The translations under genes and the position numbers were made by a program. A stretch of DNA of 64,000 bases from Paenarthrobacter aurescens. GTDB lineage: Bacteria > Actinomycetota > Actinomycetes > Actinomycetales > Micrococcaceae. How positions within the stretch are numbered: the stretch's first letter is position 1; the number at the start of each line of letters is the position of its first letter. Shown one piece after another: positions 43,576 through 54,398 of the stretch. Below the pieces are notes generated by a model. It had not been told where the DNA came from. It saw only the letters and a program-made list of their open reading frames with translations, and searched no databases. The stretch is from positions 1 through 64,000 of the forward strand of contig NZ_JAOEFX010000013.1 in the NCBI RefSeq assembly GCF_025421775.1. The letters are read 5' to 3'.

Positions 43576-44316
43576 ATGCTTACACGAATGACCGGCGCCC
43601 AGCTGTCAGCCCTCTATGACGCAGAGAATCAATGGGCTGTGGATGACGACTTCTTCCTGACGTTCGTGAATGAGCGTCCGAACAGCCGGGTGTTGGACCT
43701 TGGATGCGGCACCGGGCGGATCAGCTTGGCTGTGGCTGCCCATGGACATGACGTGGTTGGCATCGATCCGAACTCCGCGTCACTCACCGCCGCACGGCAG
43801 AAACCCGGGGCAGACAATGTCACGTGGGTGGACGGCACGTCGGCGCAGATCCCCGAAGAGGATTCCTTCGACACGGCGGTCATGACCGCACACGTCGCGC
43901 AAGCGATTAATGACGACGCCGATTGGTCACTGACGCTTGCCGACGTGCACCGCGCGCTGGGACCCGGCGGGCGGTTGGCCTTCGATTCCCGGGATCCTGC
44001 AGCCAAGGCGTGGGAGCGCTGGACTCCAGGCAACACCAGAGGCGCTCACACGCTTCCCGATGGCTCCATCATGGAAACGTGGATGGAGAGTGTTCTGCTG
44101 CCCGGCGGGCTCGTTGCGCTAACCGAGCACCGGCTCCTTGGCGGAAGCCTCGATGAAACAGAGTCGTCGGTCCTGGCGTTTCGCAGCGAGGACCAGCTGC
44201 GCCAAGACCTGGGCCTCGCGGGCTTCGAGGTGGAGCGCATCCTCGGAGGATGGGCAGGCGAGGAAGTGGGTTCCGGGCAGGGCGAGTTGATCGTTATTGC
44301 CCGCAAGCCCCACTAA
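43576..44316 (+). CDS. Class I SAM-dependent methyltransferase
   Basis: A 246-residue soluble enzyme. SAM-binding motif I is VLDLGCGTGRISL near residue 37, acidic motif II VVGIDPNSASL, and ADVHRALGPGGRLAFD. The substrate is not evident. It is divergent from helR and convergent with serS. It may be unrelated to helR in function, but it is part of the same insertion between serS and the HAD phosphatase. Confidence 0.82.
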   Translation: MLTRMTGAQLSALYDAENQWAVDDDFFLTFVNERPNSRVLDLGCGTGRISLAVAAHGHDVVGIDPNSASLTAARQKPGADNVTWVDGTSAQIPEEDSFDTAVMTAHVAQAINDDADWSLTLADVHRALGPGGRLAFDSRDPAAKAWERWTPGNTRGAHTLPDGSIMETWMESVLLPGGLVALTEHRLLGGSLDETESSVLAFRSEDQLRQDLGLAGFEVERILGGWAGEEVGSGQGELIVIARKPH

Positions 44317-44381
44317 GGCGAAGGGTCACCAGGCCAGCCCTCCTATGTGCACAACCCAGGCTGTGGAGGACAGGTGCCAAC

Positions 44382-44447
44382 GAAAAATCCCGCTCTTGTC
44401 GGCTATGCGAGCCGTACAACGGCAGGCTTAACGGACAAGAGCGGGAT
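44382..44447 (-). terminator. Terminator downstream of serS
   Basis: Perfect 14-bp stem, ATCCCGCTCTTGTC (44387-44400) with GACAAGAGCGGGAT (44434-44447), around a 33-base loop. In the minus-strand direction it is followed by five T (44386-44382), so it fits serS. The convergent methyltransferase transcript would also cross it. Confidence 0.85.
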
Positions 44448-44466
44448 CCGCGGAACCAAAGAGGAA

Positions 44467-45747
44467 CTAGATAACCGGCAGAACCTCAAGCCCGCCAAGG
44501 TACTTCTGCAGCGCCTTGGGGACGTTGACGGAACCGTCCGGGTTCTGGTGGTGCTCAAGGATGGCCACGATCCAGCGTGTGGTGGCGAGAGTGCCGTTCA
44601 GTGTGGCCACGGCGCGCGTGCCCTTGGCGACGCCTTCCTCATTGACCACACGTTCGCGGATGTTGAGGCGGCGTGCTTGGAACGTGGTGCAGTTGGACGT
44701 CGAGGTGAGCTCACGGTAAGCGTTCTGCGTGGGTACCCAGGCTTCACAGTCGAACTTGCGGGCCGCGGACATTCCGAGGTCGCCGGCAGCGGTGTCGATT
44801 ACACGGTAGGGGAGCTCGCACTTGGCCAGCATTTCCTCTTCCCAAGCCAGCAGGCGTTCGTGTTCGGCAGCTGCCTCTTCAACGGTGGTGTAGATGAACA
44901 TCTCCACCTTGTTGAACTGGTGCACACGGATGATGCCACGGGTGTCCTTGCCGTGAGAGCCAGCCTCCCGGCGGTAGCAGGAGCTCTGACCCGCGTAGCG
45001 GATGGGGCCATCGGAGAGGTCCAGGATCTCGTCCGCATGGTAGCCGGCGAGGGCCACCTCCGAGGTTCCCACAAGGTAAAGGTCGTCTTCAGCGAGACGG
45101 TAGATCTCGGCGTCGTGCTTCACATCAAAACCGGTGCCCTGCATCGTCTCCGGACGCACCAAAGTAGGAGTGATCATGGGGACGAAGCCGGCATCGATGG
45201 CCTGTTCCATGGCCATCTGCAGCAGCGCCATTTCCAGCCGCGCGCCGACGCCGCGGAGGAAGTAGAAGCGCGAGCCGGAAACCTTGGCACCGCGCTCCAT
45301 GTCGATGGCGCCGATCAGTTCACCGATTTCCAGGTGGTCCTTGGGCTCGAAGTCGGTGAATTCGCGTGGGGTACCCACGGTCTTGACCACCACGTAGTCG
45401 TCTTCGCCGCCCTCGGGGACGCCGTCCACAACGAGGTTTGGAATGACGCGGAGCAGCTCTTCCTGCTTGGCCTGGGCAGCATCGGCCTCAGCCGAGGCGG
45501 CCTTCACCGAGTTGGCCAGTTCCTTAACCTCGGCAAGCAGCGCCTGCTTCTCCTCGCCCTTGGCCTGCGCCACCTTCTTACCGAAGGCGTTCTGCTCGGC
45601 GCGCAGGTTCTCGTAGCGGATCAGCGCGGCACGGCGGTCGGAGTCAGCAGAGATGATCGCGTCCACGACGGACTCGTCGGCGCCACGGGCGCGCTGGCTG
45701 GCACGGAACTTGTCCGGATTTTCGCTGAGGTCTTTTACGTCGATCAC
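44467..45747 (-). CDS. serS: Seryl-tRNA synthetase
   Basis: Charges tRNA-Ser with serine. A 426-residue class II synthetase: N-terminal antiparallel coiled coil (to about 110), motif 2 CYRREAGSHGKDTRG, serine-site TSTSNCTTFQARR and motif 3 GTLATTRWIVAILE. The start is GTG at 45747 (VIDVKDLSENP), where family similarity begins; a GTG one codon earlier is equally placed. The longer open frame upstream is in the divergent gene's promoter and coding region. Divergent from the lipid kinase gene. Confidence 0.96.
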   Translation of the reverse strand: MIDVKDLSENPDKFRASQRARGADESVVDAIISADSDRRAALIRYENLRAEQNAFGKKVAQAKGEEKQALLAEVKELANSVKAASAEADAAQAKQEELLRVIPNLVVDGVPEGGEDDYVVVKTVGTPREFTDFEPKDHLEIGELIGAIDMERGAKVSGSRFYFLRGVGARLEMALLQMAMEQAIDAGFVPMITPTLVRPETMQGTGFDVKHDAEIYRLAEDDLYLVGTSEVALAGYHADEILDLSDGPIRYAGQSSCYRREAGSHGKDTRGIIRVHQFNKVEMFIYTTVEEAAAEHERLLAWEEEMLAKCELPYRVIDTAAGDLGMSAARKFDCEAWVPTQNAYRELTSTSNCTTFQARRLNIRERVVNEEGVAKGTRAVATLNGTLATTRWIVAILEHHQNPDGSVNVPKALQKYLGGLEVLPVI

Positions 45748-45859
45748 CACACAAGAGTATCGAATCAGCCGCGGATTTCCGGCCCGGGGCGGGCAAAGGC
45801 TGGCCGCCCCGACCGGGCGGCAAAGAGGGGACGGCCCAGGAGGATAGTGTTGGAGCACC

Positions 45860-46921
45860 ATGAGCGACTGGATCCTGTACGTGATTCTCGCTGGGGGCGT
45901 GGCGTTTGCCGTCTCCAGTTGGTGGGGTGTGCGCAGATTGAAAGCCCGGCACATCAGGAGCGCAGTCCGGGAGGACGCCCACAAGCCGGGCGCCGGTGAC
46001 CAGCGCGTTGCTGTCATCCTCAACCCGGTGAAAAACAATGCGGAAGTAGCGCGGCAGGCCATCATTGATGCTTGCGACCTCGCAGGGTGGGACACCCCAA
46101 AATTCTTCGAAACCACCCCGGAGGACCCCGGTTACGGGCAGTCGCGCCAGGCGCTGGCCTCCGGGGCCGACGTCGTTCTGGCGTGCGGTGGCGACGGTAC
46201 CGTGCGCGTGGTGGCTGAGTCGCTGGCGCACAAGAATGTTGCCATGGGGCTCATCCCGCTGGGCACGGGAAACCTGCTGGCCCGCAATGTGGACCTGGAC
46301 GTCACGGACGTTGCCAACTGCATCCAGATCGCACTGTTCGGGCATCAGCGCTACATCGATACCGCCACCATGGGCATCGATAACGACATCACCGGCGAGT
46401 CAGCCGAGCACACGTTCCTGGTCATCGCCGGCATGGGCCTGGATGCCGAGGTAGTTGGCGACACCAAGGAAGACCTCAAGAGGAGTGTTGGCTGGCTCGC
46501 TTACACAGAGGCAGGCGTCCGCCACCTGCCGGGCCGTCGCAAACGAGTCACCATCACCATGGATGACCAGCCAGAGCAGTCCCGGAAGATCCGCAGCGTG
46601 CTGTTCGCCAATTGTGGACTGATACCCGGCGGCATCGACTTCATCCCTCAAGCCATGATCGACGACGGCATGCTGGACATCGTGGTGATGAGTCCCCGCA
46701 GCGCTTTCGGCTGGCTCGCCATGTACGCAAAGATCCTGTTCAAGCACAAGCGGAACCTGCCGATGATGAGCTTCTACCGCTCGGGGAAGGTCGTCATTCG
46801 CAGCCAGGAACCGATGGCGACACAGCTCGACGGCGACCCCTCGGGTGAAGCCACGAAGGTCACGGTTCAGGTGGAGCCAGGGTCCTTGCTGGTCCGGGTG
46901 CCGAAGGCCAAGACCGCCTAG
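45860..46921 (+). CDS. Diacylglycerol/lipid kinase family protein
   Basis: A 353-residue protein with an N-terminal membrane helix (about 5-22), then a DAGK catalytic domain with VILNPVKN, CGGDGTVRVVAESL and PLGTGNLLAR. Family enzymes phosphorylate diacylglycerol, sphingoid bases or related lipids at the inner membrane face. GGAG precedes the ATG. Its TAG shares the palindrome CTAG with the stop of the small convergent gene. Confidence 0.88.
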   Translation: MSDWILYVILAGGVAFAVSSWWGVRRLKARHIRSAVREDAHKPGAGDQRVAVILNPVKNNAEVARQAIIDACDLAGWDTPKFFETTPEDPGYGQSRQALASGADVVLACGGDGTVRVVAESLAHKNVAMGLIPLGTGNLLARNVDLDVTDVANCIQIALFGHQRYIDTATMGIDNDITGESAEHTFLVIAGMGLDAEVVGDTKEDLKRSVGWLAYTEAGVRHLPGRRKRVTITMDDQPEQSRKIRSVLFANCGLIPGGIDFIPQAMIDDGMLDIVVMSPRSAFGWLAMYAKILFKHKRNLPMMSFYRSGKVVIRSQEPMATQLDGDPSGEATKVTVQVEPGSLLVRVPKAKTA

Positions 46922-47148
46922 ACGGCGCCGTTCTCGGGCTGGCCTGCGTTTTTCTCGGCTTCTTCAGCTGCTGCTTTGGCTGCAGCCCGGGCCTCGGACT
47001 GCTCCTTGATCATGGCTTGCTCTTCTTCAAAGCGCAGGCGATCCGCACGATCAGCATCGTCGCCGTCCCAGTCATCCTTGTTTTCACTTGAGGGCTTGGG
47101 ATTGACGATCATGCCCTGGCCGTCTTTGTCATCGCTGTGGACAGTCAT
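46918..47148 (-). CDS. Small charged coiled-coil protein
   Basis: A 76-residue, strongly charged protein (Asp-rich first half, then a Glu/Ala/Lys helix with RFEEEQAMIKEQSEARAAAK), with no signal peptide or membrane segment. I took the ATG at 47148 because AAGGGAG lies just before it; an ATG at 47178 is the alternative. Family not recognised. Tail-to-tail overlap of 4 bp with the lipid kinase. Confidence 0.7.
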   Translation of the reverse strand: MTVHSDDKDGQGMIVNPKPSSENKDDWDGDDADRADRLRFEEEQAMIKEQSEARAAAKAAAEEAEKNAGQPENGAV

Positions 47149-47253
47149 GACCGCTCCCTTCATTTGGCATTCATCCATCGTTTATGGATCAGGCAAGCAT
47201 ACGCACAGAAGTATCACCGCGAAAGGGCAATGGTTCTACCTTGTGGACTGCGC

Positions 47254-48186
47254 CTACGAACCCTTAAGGATCGAATCAACCCATGCATGCGCCGAAGCAA
47301 AAGCAGCATTGGAGGTATGCGGAGCCACCACGGCGGCCTGCTTGTCCGCGCGGGCGTAGGAGCCCAGGAACCGGGTTGCGGGGCTGATTCGGTGGAGGCC
47401 GGCCAAGGCGTCAGCCACCCGCGAATCGGTGGCGTGACCATCGGCGTCGATGCTGAAGAAGTAGTGTCCCATGTATTGTCCGGTGGGCCGTGATTCGATG
47501 CGGCTCAGGTTCACGCCGCGGGACGCGAACTGGTCCAGGATCTCCATGAGGGCGCCGGGATGGTCCTCAGGCAGCGGCACCACCACGGTGGTTTTGTCCG
47601 CTCCGGTCCGCTCCGGCAGGACACCGGGGCGACTCACCAGGATGAATCGCGTGACAGCGTCCGGGTTGTCGCCGATGTTCTCTGCCAGCACGTTGAGGCC
47701 GGGTTGTTCGGCAGCAATCAGCGGGGCACAGATGGCGGCTTCGTAGGGAGCGTCGTCCTCCAGCAGGCCCATGGCGGACGCGGCCGTGGACGACCCGGGG
47801 ACGTAGTCCGCGTTCGGAAGGTTCTGGTCCACCCACAGGCGGCACTGCGCCCACGCGTGGCCGTGCGTCGAGATCCGCTTAATGTCGGAAAGCCCGACGC
47901 CGGGCCTCGCCACGAGCACGAAAGTGATGGGAACAAGGGCCTCACGGATGATCCGAAGCTCTTGGCCTGTGGCGATCGCGTCCAGCGTGGCAGTGACCCC
48001 GCCTTCCACTGAGTTCTCGATGGGGACCATGGCCGCGTCAGCTTCACCCACGCGCACGCGCTCCAGTGCCGTGTTGACGTTGGTGCACGGAATTCGGGTG
48101 GCGTCAGCAGCACCTGGCACCTGCATGAGGGCAGCCTCGGTGAAGGTGCCCTCGGGGCCGAGGAACGTGTAGGTGACTGCTGACAT
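47254..48186 (-). CDS. pheA: Prephenate dehydratase
   Basis: Makes phenylpyruvate from prephenate in phenylalanine synthesis. A 310-residue protein with FLGPEGTFTEAAL, VPIENSVEGGVTATLD, the catalytic TRF in DAVTRFILVS, and a C-terminal ACT domain with the phenylalanine-binding ESRPTG. No chorismate mutase domain is fused. It is followed on the same strand only by intergenic DNA, and preceded by the rhodanese gene. Confidence 0.95.
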   Translation of the reverse strand: MSAVTYTFLGPEGTFTEAALMQVPGAADATRIPCTNVNTALERVRVGEADAAMVPIENSVEGGVTATLDAIATGQELRIIREALVPITFVLVARPGVGLSDIKRISTHGHAWAQCRLWVDQNLPNADYVPGSSTAASAMGLLEDDAPYEAAICAPLIAAEQPGLNVLAENIGDNPDAVTRFILVSRPGVLPERTGADKTTVVVPLPEDHPGALMEILDQFASRGVNLSRIESRPTGQYMGHYFFSIDADGHATDSRVADALAGLHRISPATRFLGSYARADKQAAVVAPHTSNAAFASAHAWVDSILKGS

Positions 48187-48216
48187 CGAATATTCCTTGC
48201 TGGTTATATACGCGGG

Positions 48217-48543
48217 CTAGAGAACAACCGGCTTGAGGCCATTATCGGAGACCATCGGGTTGCCTGCCTCGAACCACATGTCCATGCCGCCGGCCACGTT
48301 CACAGCCGAGTAGCCCTGGCCCACCAGCCACTGCACAGCCCGGAATGATCGGCCGCCGGTGCGGCAGATGACAAAGAGATCATCATCCGGGTCCAGCTCG
48401 TCCAGCCGTGCCGGCAGTTGGTCCATGGGGATGTGACGGGCACCTTCAGCATGCCCGGCAACCCATTCATAGTCTTCGCGGACGTCCAGGATGCTGGCAT
48501 CGGCCGGAATGTCGCCCACAGGTACGGTATCGAAATCGCTCAT
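48217..48543 (-). CDS. Single-domain rhodanese-like protein
   Basis: A 108-residue cytosolic protein. ILDVREDYEWVAGHAEGARHIP is the rhodanese N-terminal mark and ICRTGGRSFRA carries the persulfide-forming cysteine. Length equals a single rhodanese domain. The ATG at 48543 (MSDFD) has a GGAAGGGA site; an upstream ATG at 48558 is less likely. Sulfur transfer partner unknown; 30 bp upstream of pheA. Confidence 0.9.
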   Translation of the reverse strand: MSDFDTVPVGDIPADASILDVREDYEWVAGHAEGARHIPMDQLPARLDELDPDDDLFVICRTGGRSFRAVQWLVGQGYSAVNVAGGMDMWFEAGNPMVSDNGLKPVVL

Positions 48544-48682
48544 GGCAGTCCCTTCCATCGATTCAAGTCAGCAACAAGCCTAGTCCCCGGAGCTGGGTGC
48601 TGCTCCGTGACTTGCGCGCTGTTGGCCCGGACGTCAAGACTGGGACCCAAGCGCTCCAAAAATCTGCTGGCAGGAGTAACCC

Positions 48683-49426
48683 ATGGCTGCTGATCAACCC
48701 ACCATCCTGGCAACATCGGGCGGCATCAAGCCGGGCGAGCGTACCAGGATCGAGTTCAACCACCTGATGCACTACGCCGTGGAACTCTCCGGCGTGAATG
48801 GCCGGGCGCCCCGCGTGACGCACATCGGCACCGCATCCGGCGATCAGCGCTGGTGGGCAGCGGAAATGGACCAGGCCGCACGTATTGCGGGCTTCGATTT
48901 CAGCCACCTCAGCCTCTTCACCATGCCCAATATCGAGGATCCGGAAGCCCACCTCCTGGAACAGGACGTGGTGTGGGTCAACGGCGGTTCAGTGGTGAAC
49001 TTGCTGGCCGTGTGGCGCGCGCATGGGCTGGACCGGATCCTCCGGAAAGCGTGGGAAGGCGGCGTGGTATTGGCCGGCGTCTCCGCCGGATCCATCTGTT
49101 GGTATCAGGGCGGCGTAACGGACTCCTTCGGACCCGAGTTGCGCCCAGTCACCAACGCCTTGGGATTCCTCCCTTACGGCAACGGGGTGCACTACGACTC
49201 TGAACTGACCCGTGCACCCGCCATCCACAAGCTGGTAGCCGACGGCACGTTGGGCGAAACGCACTGCACGGACGACGGCGTTGGGCTGGTTTACCGGGGC
49301 ACGGACCTTGTGGAGGTGGTGTCCGAAGTGAAGAACAAGGCCGCTTTCCGGGTCACCGCGGGTGCCGGGGAGAGCGTGGACGCTGTTGCTGTTGAGGAAC
49401 GGTTGGAGTCGCGTTTCCTTGGTTGA
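48683..49426 (+). CDS. pepE: Peptidase E-like (S51) protein
   Basis: Cytosolic peptidase that in other species cleaves Asp-X dipeptides. A 247-residue protein with nucleophile Ser in LAGVSAGSICWYQGG and VNGGSVVNLLAVW. CAGGAG precedes the ATG. Its stop lies inside the start region of an amidase gene, so both are translated together, and a peptide transporter follows. The three genes may form a peptide-use unit. Confidence 0.87.
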   Translation: MAADQPTILATSGGIKPGERTRIEFNHLMHYAVELSGVNGRAPRVTHIGTASGDQRWWAAEMDQAARIAGFDFSHLSLFTMPNIEDPEAHLLEQDVVWVNGGSVVNLLAVWRAHGLDRILRKAWEGGVVLAGVSAGSICWYQGGVTDSFGPELRPVTNALGFLPYGNGVHYDSELTRAPAIHKLVADGTLGETHCTDDGVGLVYRGTDLVEVVSEVKNKAAFRVTAGAGESVDAVAVEERLESRFLG

Positions 49427-50855
49427 TCCCTCATTGCAGGACCTTTCACGCCTCACCGCTGTTGAACTCCGCGATGCCCTGGCTGCCGGTGAGCTTTCGG
49501 CCCGCGAAGCAACCTTGCACTTCCTCTCTGCCATCGAATCCCGAAACAGGCAGCTGGGCGCCTTTGTCACCGTGACTTCCGAGCAAGCCCTCACCGATGC
49601 CAAGACGGCCGATGACCTGCACGTCAGGCTGCTCGGGGAAGGCCGTCTGGAAGAGCTGCCCCTTCTTCACGGCATGCCCACCGCATTCAAGGACCTCACC
49701 GACGTCGCCGGGGTACCGACAACCCACGGCAGCGCAGCTCTTGAGCACAAGCCCGCGCCCGAGGACGGCGCCCTCGCAGCAACCTTGAAGGGTCAAGGCG
49801 TCATCTCGCTGGGCAAGACCCAGGTTCCAGAGTTTGGGCTGACCGCCTACAGCGAAAACCGCGTCGCACCGCCGTCGCGCAATCCGCATTCCATGGGTCG
49901 AAGCTCCGGCGGGTCCTCAGGCGGTAGCGCTGCCGCGGTGGCTGCGGGGCTGGTTCCGTTCGCGCCAGGGACCGACGGCGGCGGGTCCATCCGGATACCA
50001 GCCGGCGCCTGCGGACTGGTCGGGTTGAAACCGGGCCGGGGCGTGGTGCCGTCGGGCGCGAGCGCAGGCGACGCCGCCAAGTTGGTGGTCGCCGGACCGC
50101 TCGCACGATCTGCAGCGGATGCGGCGCTGCTGATGGACGCGCTGGTTCCCCGGGATCAAGCGCCCGACGGCGGTTACCTCGCCAATGTGGGCCGGGCACC
50201 GGAGCCGCTGAAAATCGGTGTGAGCCTGGACAGCCCGTGGGCGGGTGTCTATCCGTTCGGGATCGAGCCGGAAGCAATGGACGCCTTGGCGCTCGGGACA
50301 AAGCTCCTGGAGAACGCCGGCCACAGCGTCGCCGAAGCGGAAATCCGCTATGACAACCGCTATCCCGCAGCCTTCACAGCAGCCTGGACTGCCGGCGTCG
50401 GGAGTGCCCGGATAGCACCCCAGCGCGAGGCGCTCCTGACCCCGTTGACCCGGACGTTCCGACGTCGGGCGCAACAACGGAGCGCGTCCAAGGTGAACGA
50501 GGCTCTGGGATTCCTCCGGCAGTTCGAGCACGACACCATCGCGCAATACTCCGAATGGGATGTGATCCTCATGCCCACATTGGCGAAGACGCCTCGCCCG
50601 ATCGGCTGGTTCACCGGTGGCGGGCACAGCGGCGAACCGTGGCCGAGCGAGTGGGCCGGCGACGCGGATGAGGACTATAAGAGACAGTGTGAGTACGCGC
50701 CGTGGTCCTCCATGGTGAATGTGTGCGGGCTGCCGGCCATCAGCGTTCCGGTGCACACCACTGCATCAGGGTTACCCATGGGGATTCAGCTCATCGGCCG
50801 TAAGGGATCTGAACTGTTGCTTCTCCAGCTCGCAGCAGTCCTCGAGACCCACTAA
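49419..50855 (+). CDS. Amidase signature family protein
   Basis: A 478-residue amidohydrolase. Catalytic Ser-cisSer-Lys triad visible: Lys in MPTAFKDLTDV, the Gly/Ser signature GRSSGGSSGGSAAAVAAG, and TDGGGSIRIPAGACG with the nucleophile Ser. I chose TTG at 49419 (GVDPSLQDLSRL region), which overlaps the peptidase E stop by 8 bp with GGAG upstream; longer frames lie within pepE. Not GatA-like in context; the substrate is unknown. Confidence 0.87.
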   Translation: MVDPSLQDLSRLTAVELRDALAAGELSAREATLHFLSAIESRNRQLGAFVTVTSEQALTDAKTADDLHVRLLGEGRLEELPLLHGMPTAFKDLTDVAGVPTTHGSAALEHKPAPEDGALAATLKGQGVISLGKTQVPEFGLTAYSENRVAPPSRNPHSMGRSSGGSSGGSAAAVAAGLVPFAPGTDGGGSIRIPAGACGLVGLKPGRGVVPSGASAGDAAKLVVAGPLARSAADAALLMDALVPRDQAPDGGYLANVGRAPEPLKIGVSLDSPWAGVYPFGIEPEAMDALALGTKLLENAGHSVAEAEIRYDNRYPAAFTAAWTAGVGSARIAPQREALLTPLTRTFRRRAQQRSASKVNEALGFLRQFEHDTIAQYSEWDVILMPTLAKTPRPIGWFTGGGHSGEPWPSEWAGDADEDYKRQCEYAPWSSMVNVCGLPAISVPVHTTASGLPMGIQLIGRKGSELLLLQLAAVLETH

Positions 50856-50909
50856 GACCAGCGTCTAACATATGGAAAGTGGTTGCCCCGGGCATATATC
50901 GATGTGACA

Positions 50910-52409
<1,500 letters not shown>

Positions 52410-52432
52410 CAGCCGTAACGGACTGACGTTAA

Positions 52433-52489
52433 ACGACGGCAGCCCTTGCGTTCGGTGGGATTCCCACCTGACGCAAGGGCCGCCGTCGT
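52433..52489. terminator. Bidirectional hairpin terminator
   Basis: A 25-bp imperfect stem, ACGACGGC and GCCCTTGCGT paired with ACGCAAGGGC and GCCGTCGT, with a bulged base, topped by GGTGGGA/TCCCACC. It lies between the convergent transporter and DUF4190 genes and contains the GCCGCCGTCGTAC core seen in two other terminators. Confidence 0.88.
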
Positions 52490-52500
52490 ACGCGTTTGTT

Positions 52501-53220
52501 TTAGTAGTTGTAGCGCCCGCTGCTGGAGGCGCCGATCGCAGCGAAGAAGATGATGCCGAAGATCACGGTCAACGCAATGCCGATGTATCCCATCACCAGG
52601 CCGGCGATTGCCATGCCCTTGCCTGCGGGCTCGCGCTTGAGCCCGAGGTGTCCCAGGATCACGGCGGCGATCTGCGGCAGGATGAAGAACCCGAACCCAA
52701 CAAAGATGGCGATACCGCAGCACATGCTGGCAATGCTCAAGCCCTTGGGCTCGGCCTGCATGGCGTAGTACGCAGGCTGGCCGTACGGCGACTGGGGCTG
52801 ACCGTACGGCTGCTGGCCGTAGGGTTGCTGGCCGAACGCCTGCTGCTGGTACGGGCTGGGCGGCTGGCCGTAGGGCGACGGGGGCTGCTGGCTGTAGTCG
52901 CCCGGCGTGTATGCGCTGGCGGGCGACTGCGGCTGGGCGTAGAAGTCGTTCTGGCCCTGGGCATTATGCGTGTATGCGTCCTGCGCGTAGGAGTCCTGCC
53001 CTTGTGCGCTCTGCTCATAGGGCGGGAGGGGCTGCGTGGCGTTGGCGCCCTCGCTTGATGCGCCCTGGCCCGGCGCTCCCTGGTCTGAGGCGCCCTGGTG
53101 CGGTGCGCCTTGGCCCGGCGCGCTCGACTCGGGTGCGCTGAACTGGGCGGGCGGAACGTACTGCGGCGGTTCGTAGCCCGCCGGCTTGTCTTCGTTGCCC
53201 TTGGATGGCTGATCTGACAT
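52501..53220 (-). CDS. DUF4190 membrane protein with long Gln/Pro/Tyr-rich head
   Basis: A 239-residue protein. Residues 1-150 are low complexity with repeated QGAP, YGQP and PSPY motifs. The C-terminal 80 residues hold two membrane helices (SIASMCCGIAIFVGFGFF, MAIAGLVMGYIGIALTV) and GHLGLKRE of the DUF4190 type. Such heads often act as scaffold or interaction regions. ATG at 53220 with a GGGGGATT site. Function unknown. Confidence 0.8.
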   Translation of the reverse strand: MSDQPSKGNEDKPAGYEPPQYVPPAQFSAPESSAPGQGAPHQGASDQGAPGQGASSEGANATQPLPPYEQSAQGQDSYAQDAYTHNAQGQNDFYAQPQSPASAYTPGDYSQQPPSPYGQPPSPYQQQAFGQQPYGQQPYGQPQSPYGQPAYYAMQAEPKGLSIASMCCGIAIFVGFGFFILPQIAAVILGHLGLKREPAGKGMAIAGLVMGYIGIALTVIFGIIFFAAIGASSSGRYNY

Positions 53221-53438
53221 AGGAATCCCCCTGCATTTGGTCTTTGGTCCCAACACTACCGCCGTCGCGGGTGCCGCATAAGGTAGCGGGCTCCGTGGAC
53301 ATGGCCACAAATGCGAGAAAGATCATATTCATGCATACGCATGGAATGTTTTCGAGTCTGACTCGGTTTACATCAGTAGCGACTCAAGAGGCGCTCACCA
53401 ACGAAATCGGCGGGATCCTGTCCCGCGAAGGAGGAATC

Positions 53439-54194
53439 ATGGGTAACTTCGAAGGCAAGACCGCACTCGTCACCGGCGGCGGTTCAGGGCTCGGGGAAGC
53501 GATCAGCAAGGACCTCGCAAAGAACGGCGTCAAAGTGGTGGTTGTGGATGTCAACCTCGACGCCGCCACGCGCGTGGCCGATCAGATCACGGCCGACGGC
53601 GGCACGGCAGTTGCGTTCCAAGGCAACACAGCTGTGGCCGAGGACAGCAAGAAGGCCGTGGACTTCGCCGTGGAGACCTATGGAGCCCTCAACTATGCCG
53701 TCAACAATGCCGGTATCGGCGGGGCCAGCGCTCCTGTTGGAGAAGTCGACATCGAAGACTGGGACCGCGTCATCGCCATCAACTTGAGCGGTGTCCTGTA
53801 CGGAATGCGCTACCAGGTCCCGGCCATCCTTGCGGCAGGCGCTGCCGAGGGAGCCATCGTCAACATGGCATCGATCCACGGCGCTGTCGCCGCTCCCGGC
53901 AACGCCGCCTACACCGCCGCAAAGCATGGAGTGGTGGGCCTGACGAAGAACGCTGCTGCCGAATATGGCGCCCAGGGTCTTCGCGTCAACGCAATCGGAC
54001 CCGGCTACATCGACACACCCTTGCTGTCCGCCGCACCCAAGGAAGTCATCAACGGGCTCGAAGCGAAGCATTCGCTGGGTCGGTTGGGTAAGGCCGAGGA
54101 GATCGCGAACGTTACTACCTTCCTCCTCTCCGAGAAGGCCAGCTTCATGACCGGCTCGTACGTCTTGGTTGATGGTGGGTACACCGCCGTCTAG
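53439..54194 (+). CDS. Short-chain dehydrogenase/reductase
   Basis: A 251-residue classical SDR, cytosolic. TGGGSGLGEAI near residue 13, NNAG as AVNNAGIGG, catalytic Ser in NMASIHGAV and YTAAK near residue 155. A perfect AGGAGG precedes the ATG at 53439; the upstream open frame is not coding-like. Closest in style to acetoin or 3-oxoacyl reductases, but the substrate is unknown. Confidence 0.9.
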   Translation: MGNFEGKTALVTGGGSGLGEAISKDLAKNGVKVVVVDVNLDAATRVADQITADGGTAVAFQGNTAVAEDSKKAVDFAVETYGALNYAVNNAGIGGASAPVGEVDIEDWDRVIAINLSGVLYGMRYQVPAILAAGAAEGAIVNMASIHGAVAAPGNAAYTAAKHGVVGLTKNAAAEYGAQGLRVNAIGPGYIDTPLLSAAPKEVINGLEAKHSLGRLGKAEEIANVTTFLLSEKASFMTGSYVLVDGGYTAV

Positions 54195-54218
54195 CGTCGG
54201 CCGCTCTTCGCGCTGATA

Positions 54219-54265
54219 TCGCTCCTCCCCGGCCTGATGCGCCGGGAGGGAGCGATCTTTTTTTG
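54219..54265 (+). terminator. Rho-independent terminator of the SDR gene
   Basis: Stem of ATCGCTCCTCCCCGGC (54219-54234) with GCCGGGAGGGAGCGAT (54242-54257), 7-base loop, followed by C and seven T. One mismatch region in the middle. Confidence 0.92.
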
Positions 54266-54398
54266 GCTAGCAGTCACTCCTGAACGCAAAGTGAAAGTTT
54301 GCCTCTTCCTGGGTTGTCCTGACGCCATCCAACGTCACAGGGGCCAGATCCCGGACATTTCCTGTCAGCAGGCCGTGTGGTCTGGCATGCTGGAACCC

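Noticed and set aside
44347..45999. Plus-strand open frame of 550 codons
   Set aside because: Antisense to serS, which has all class II motifs.
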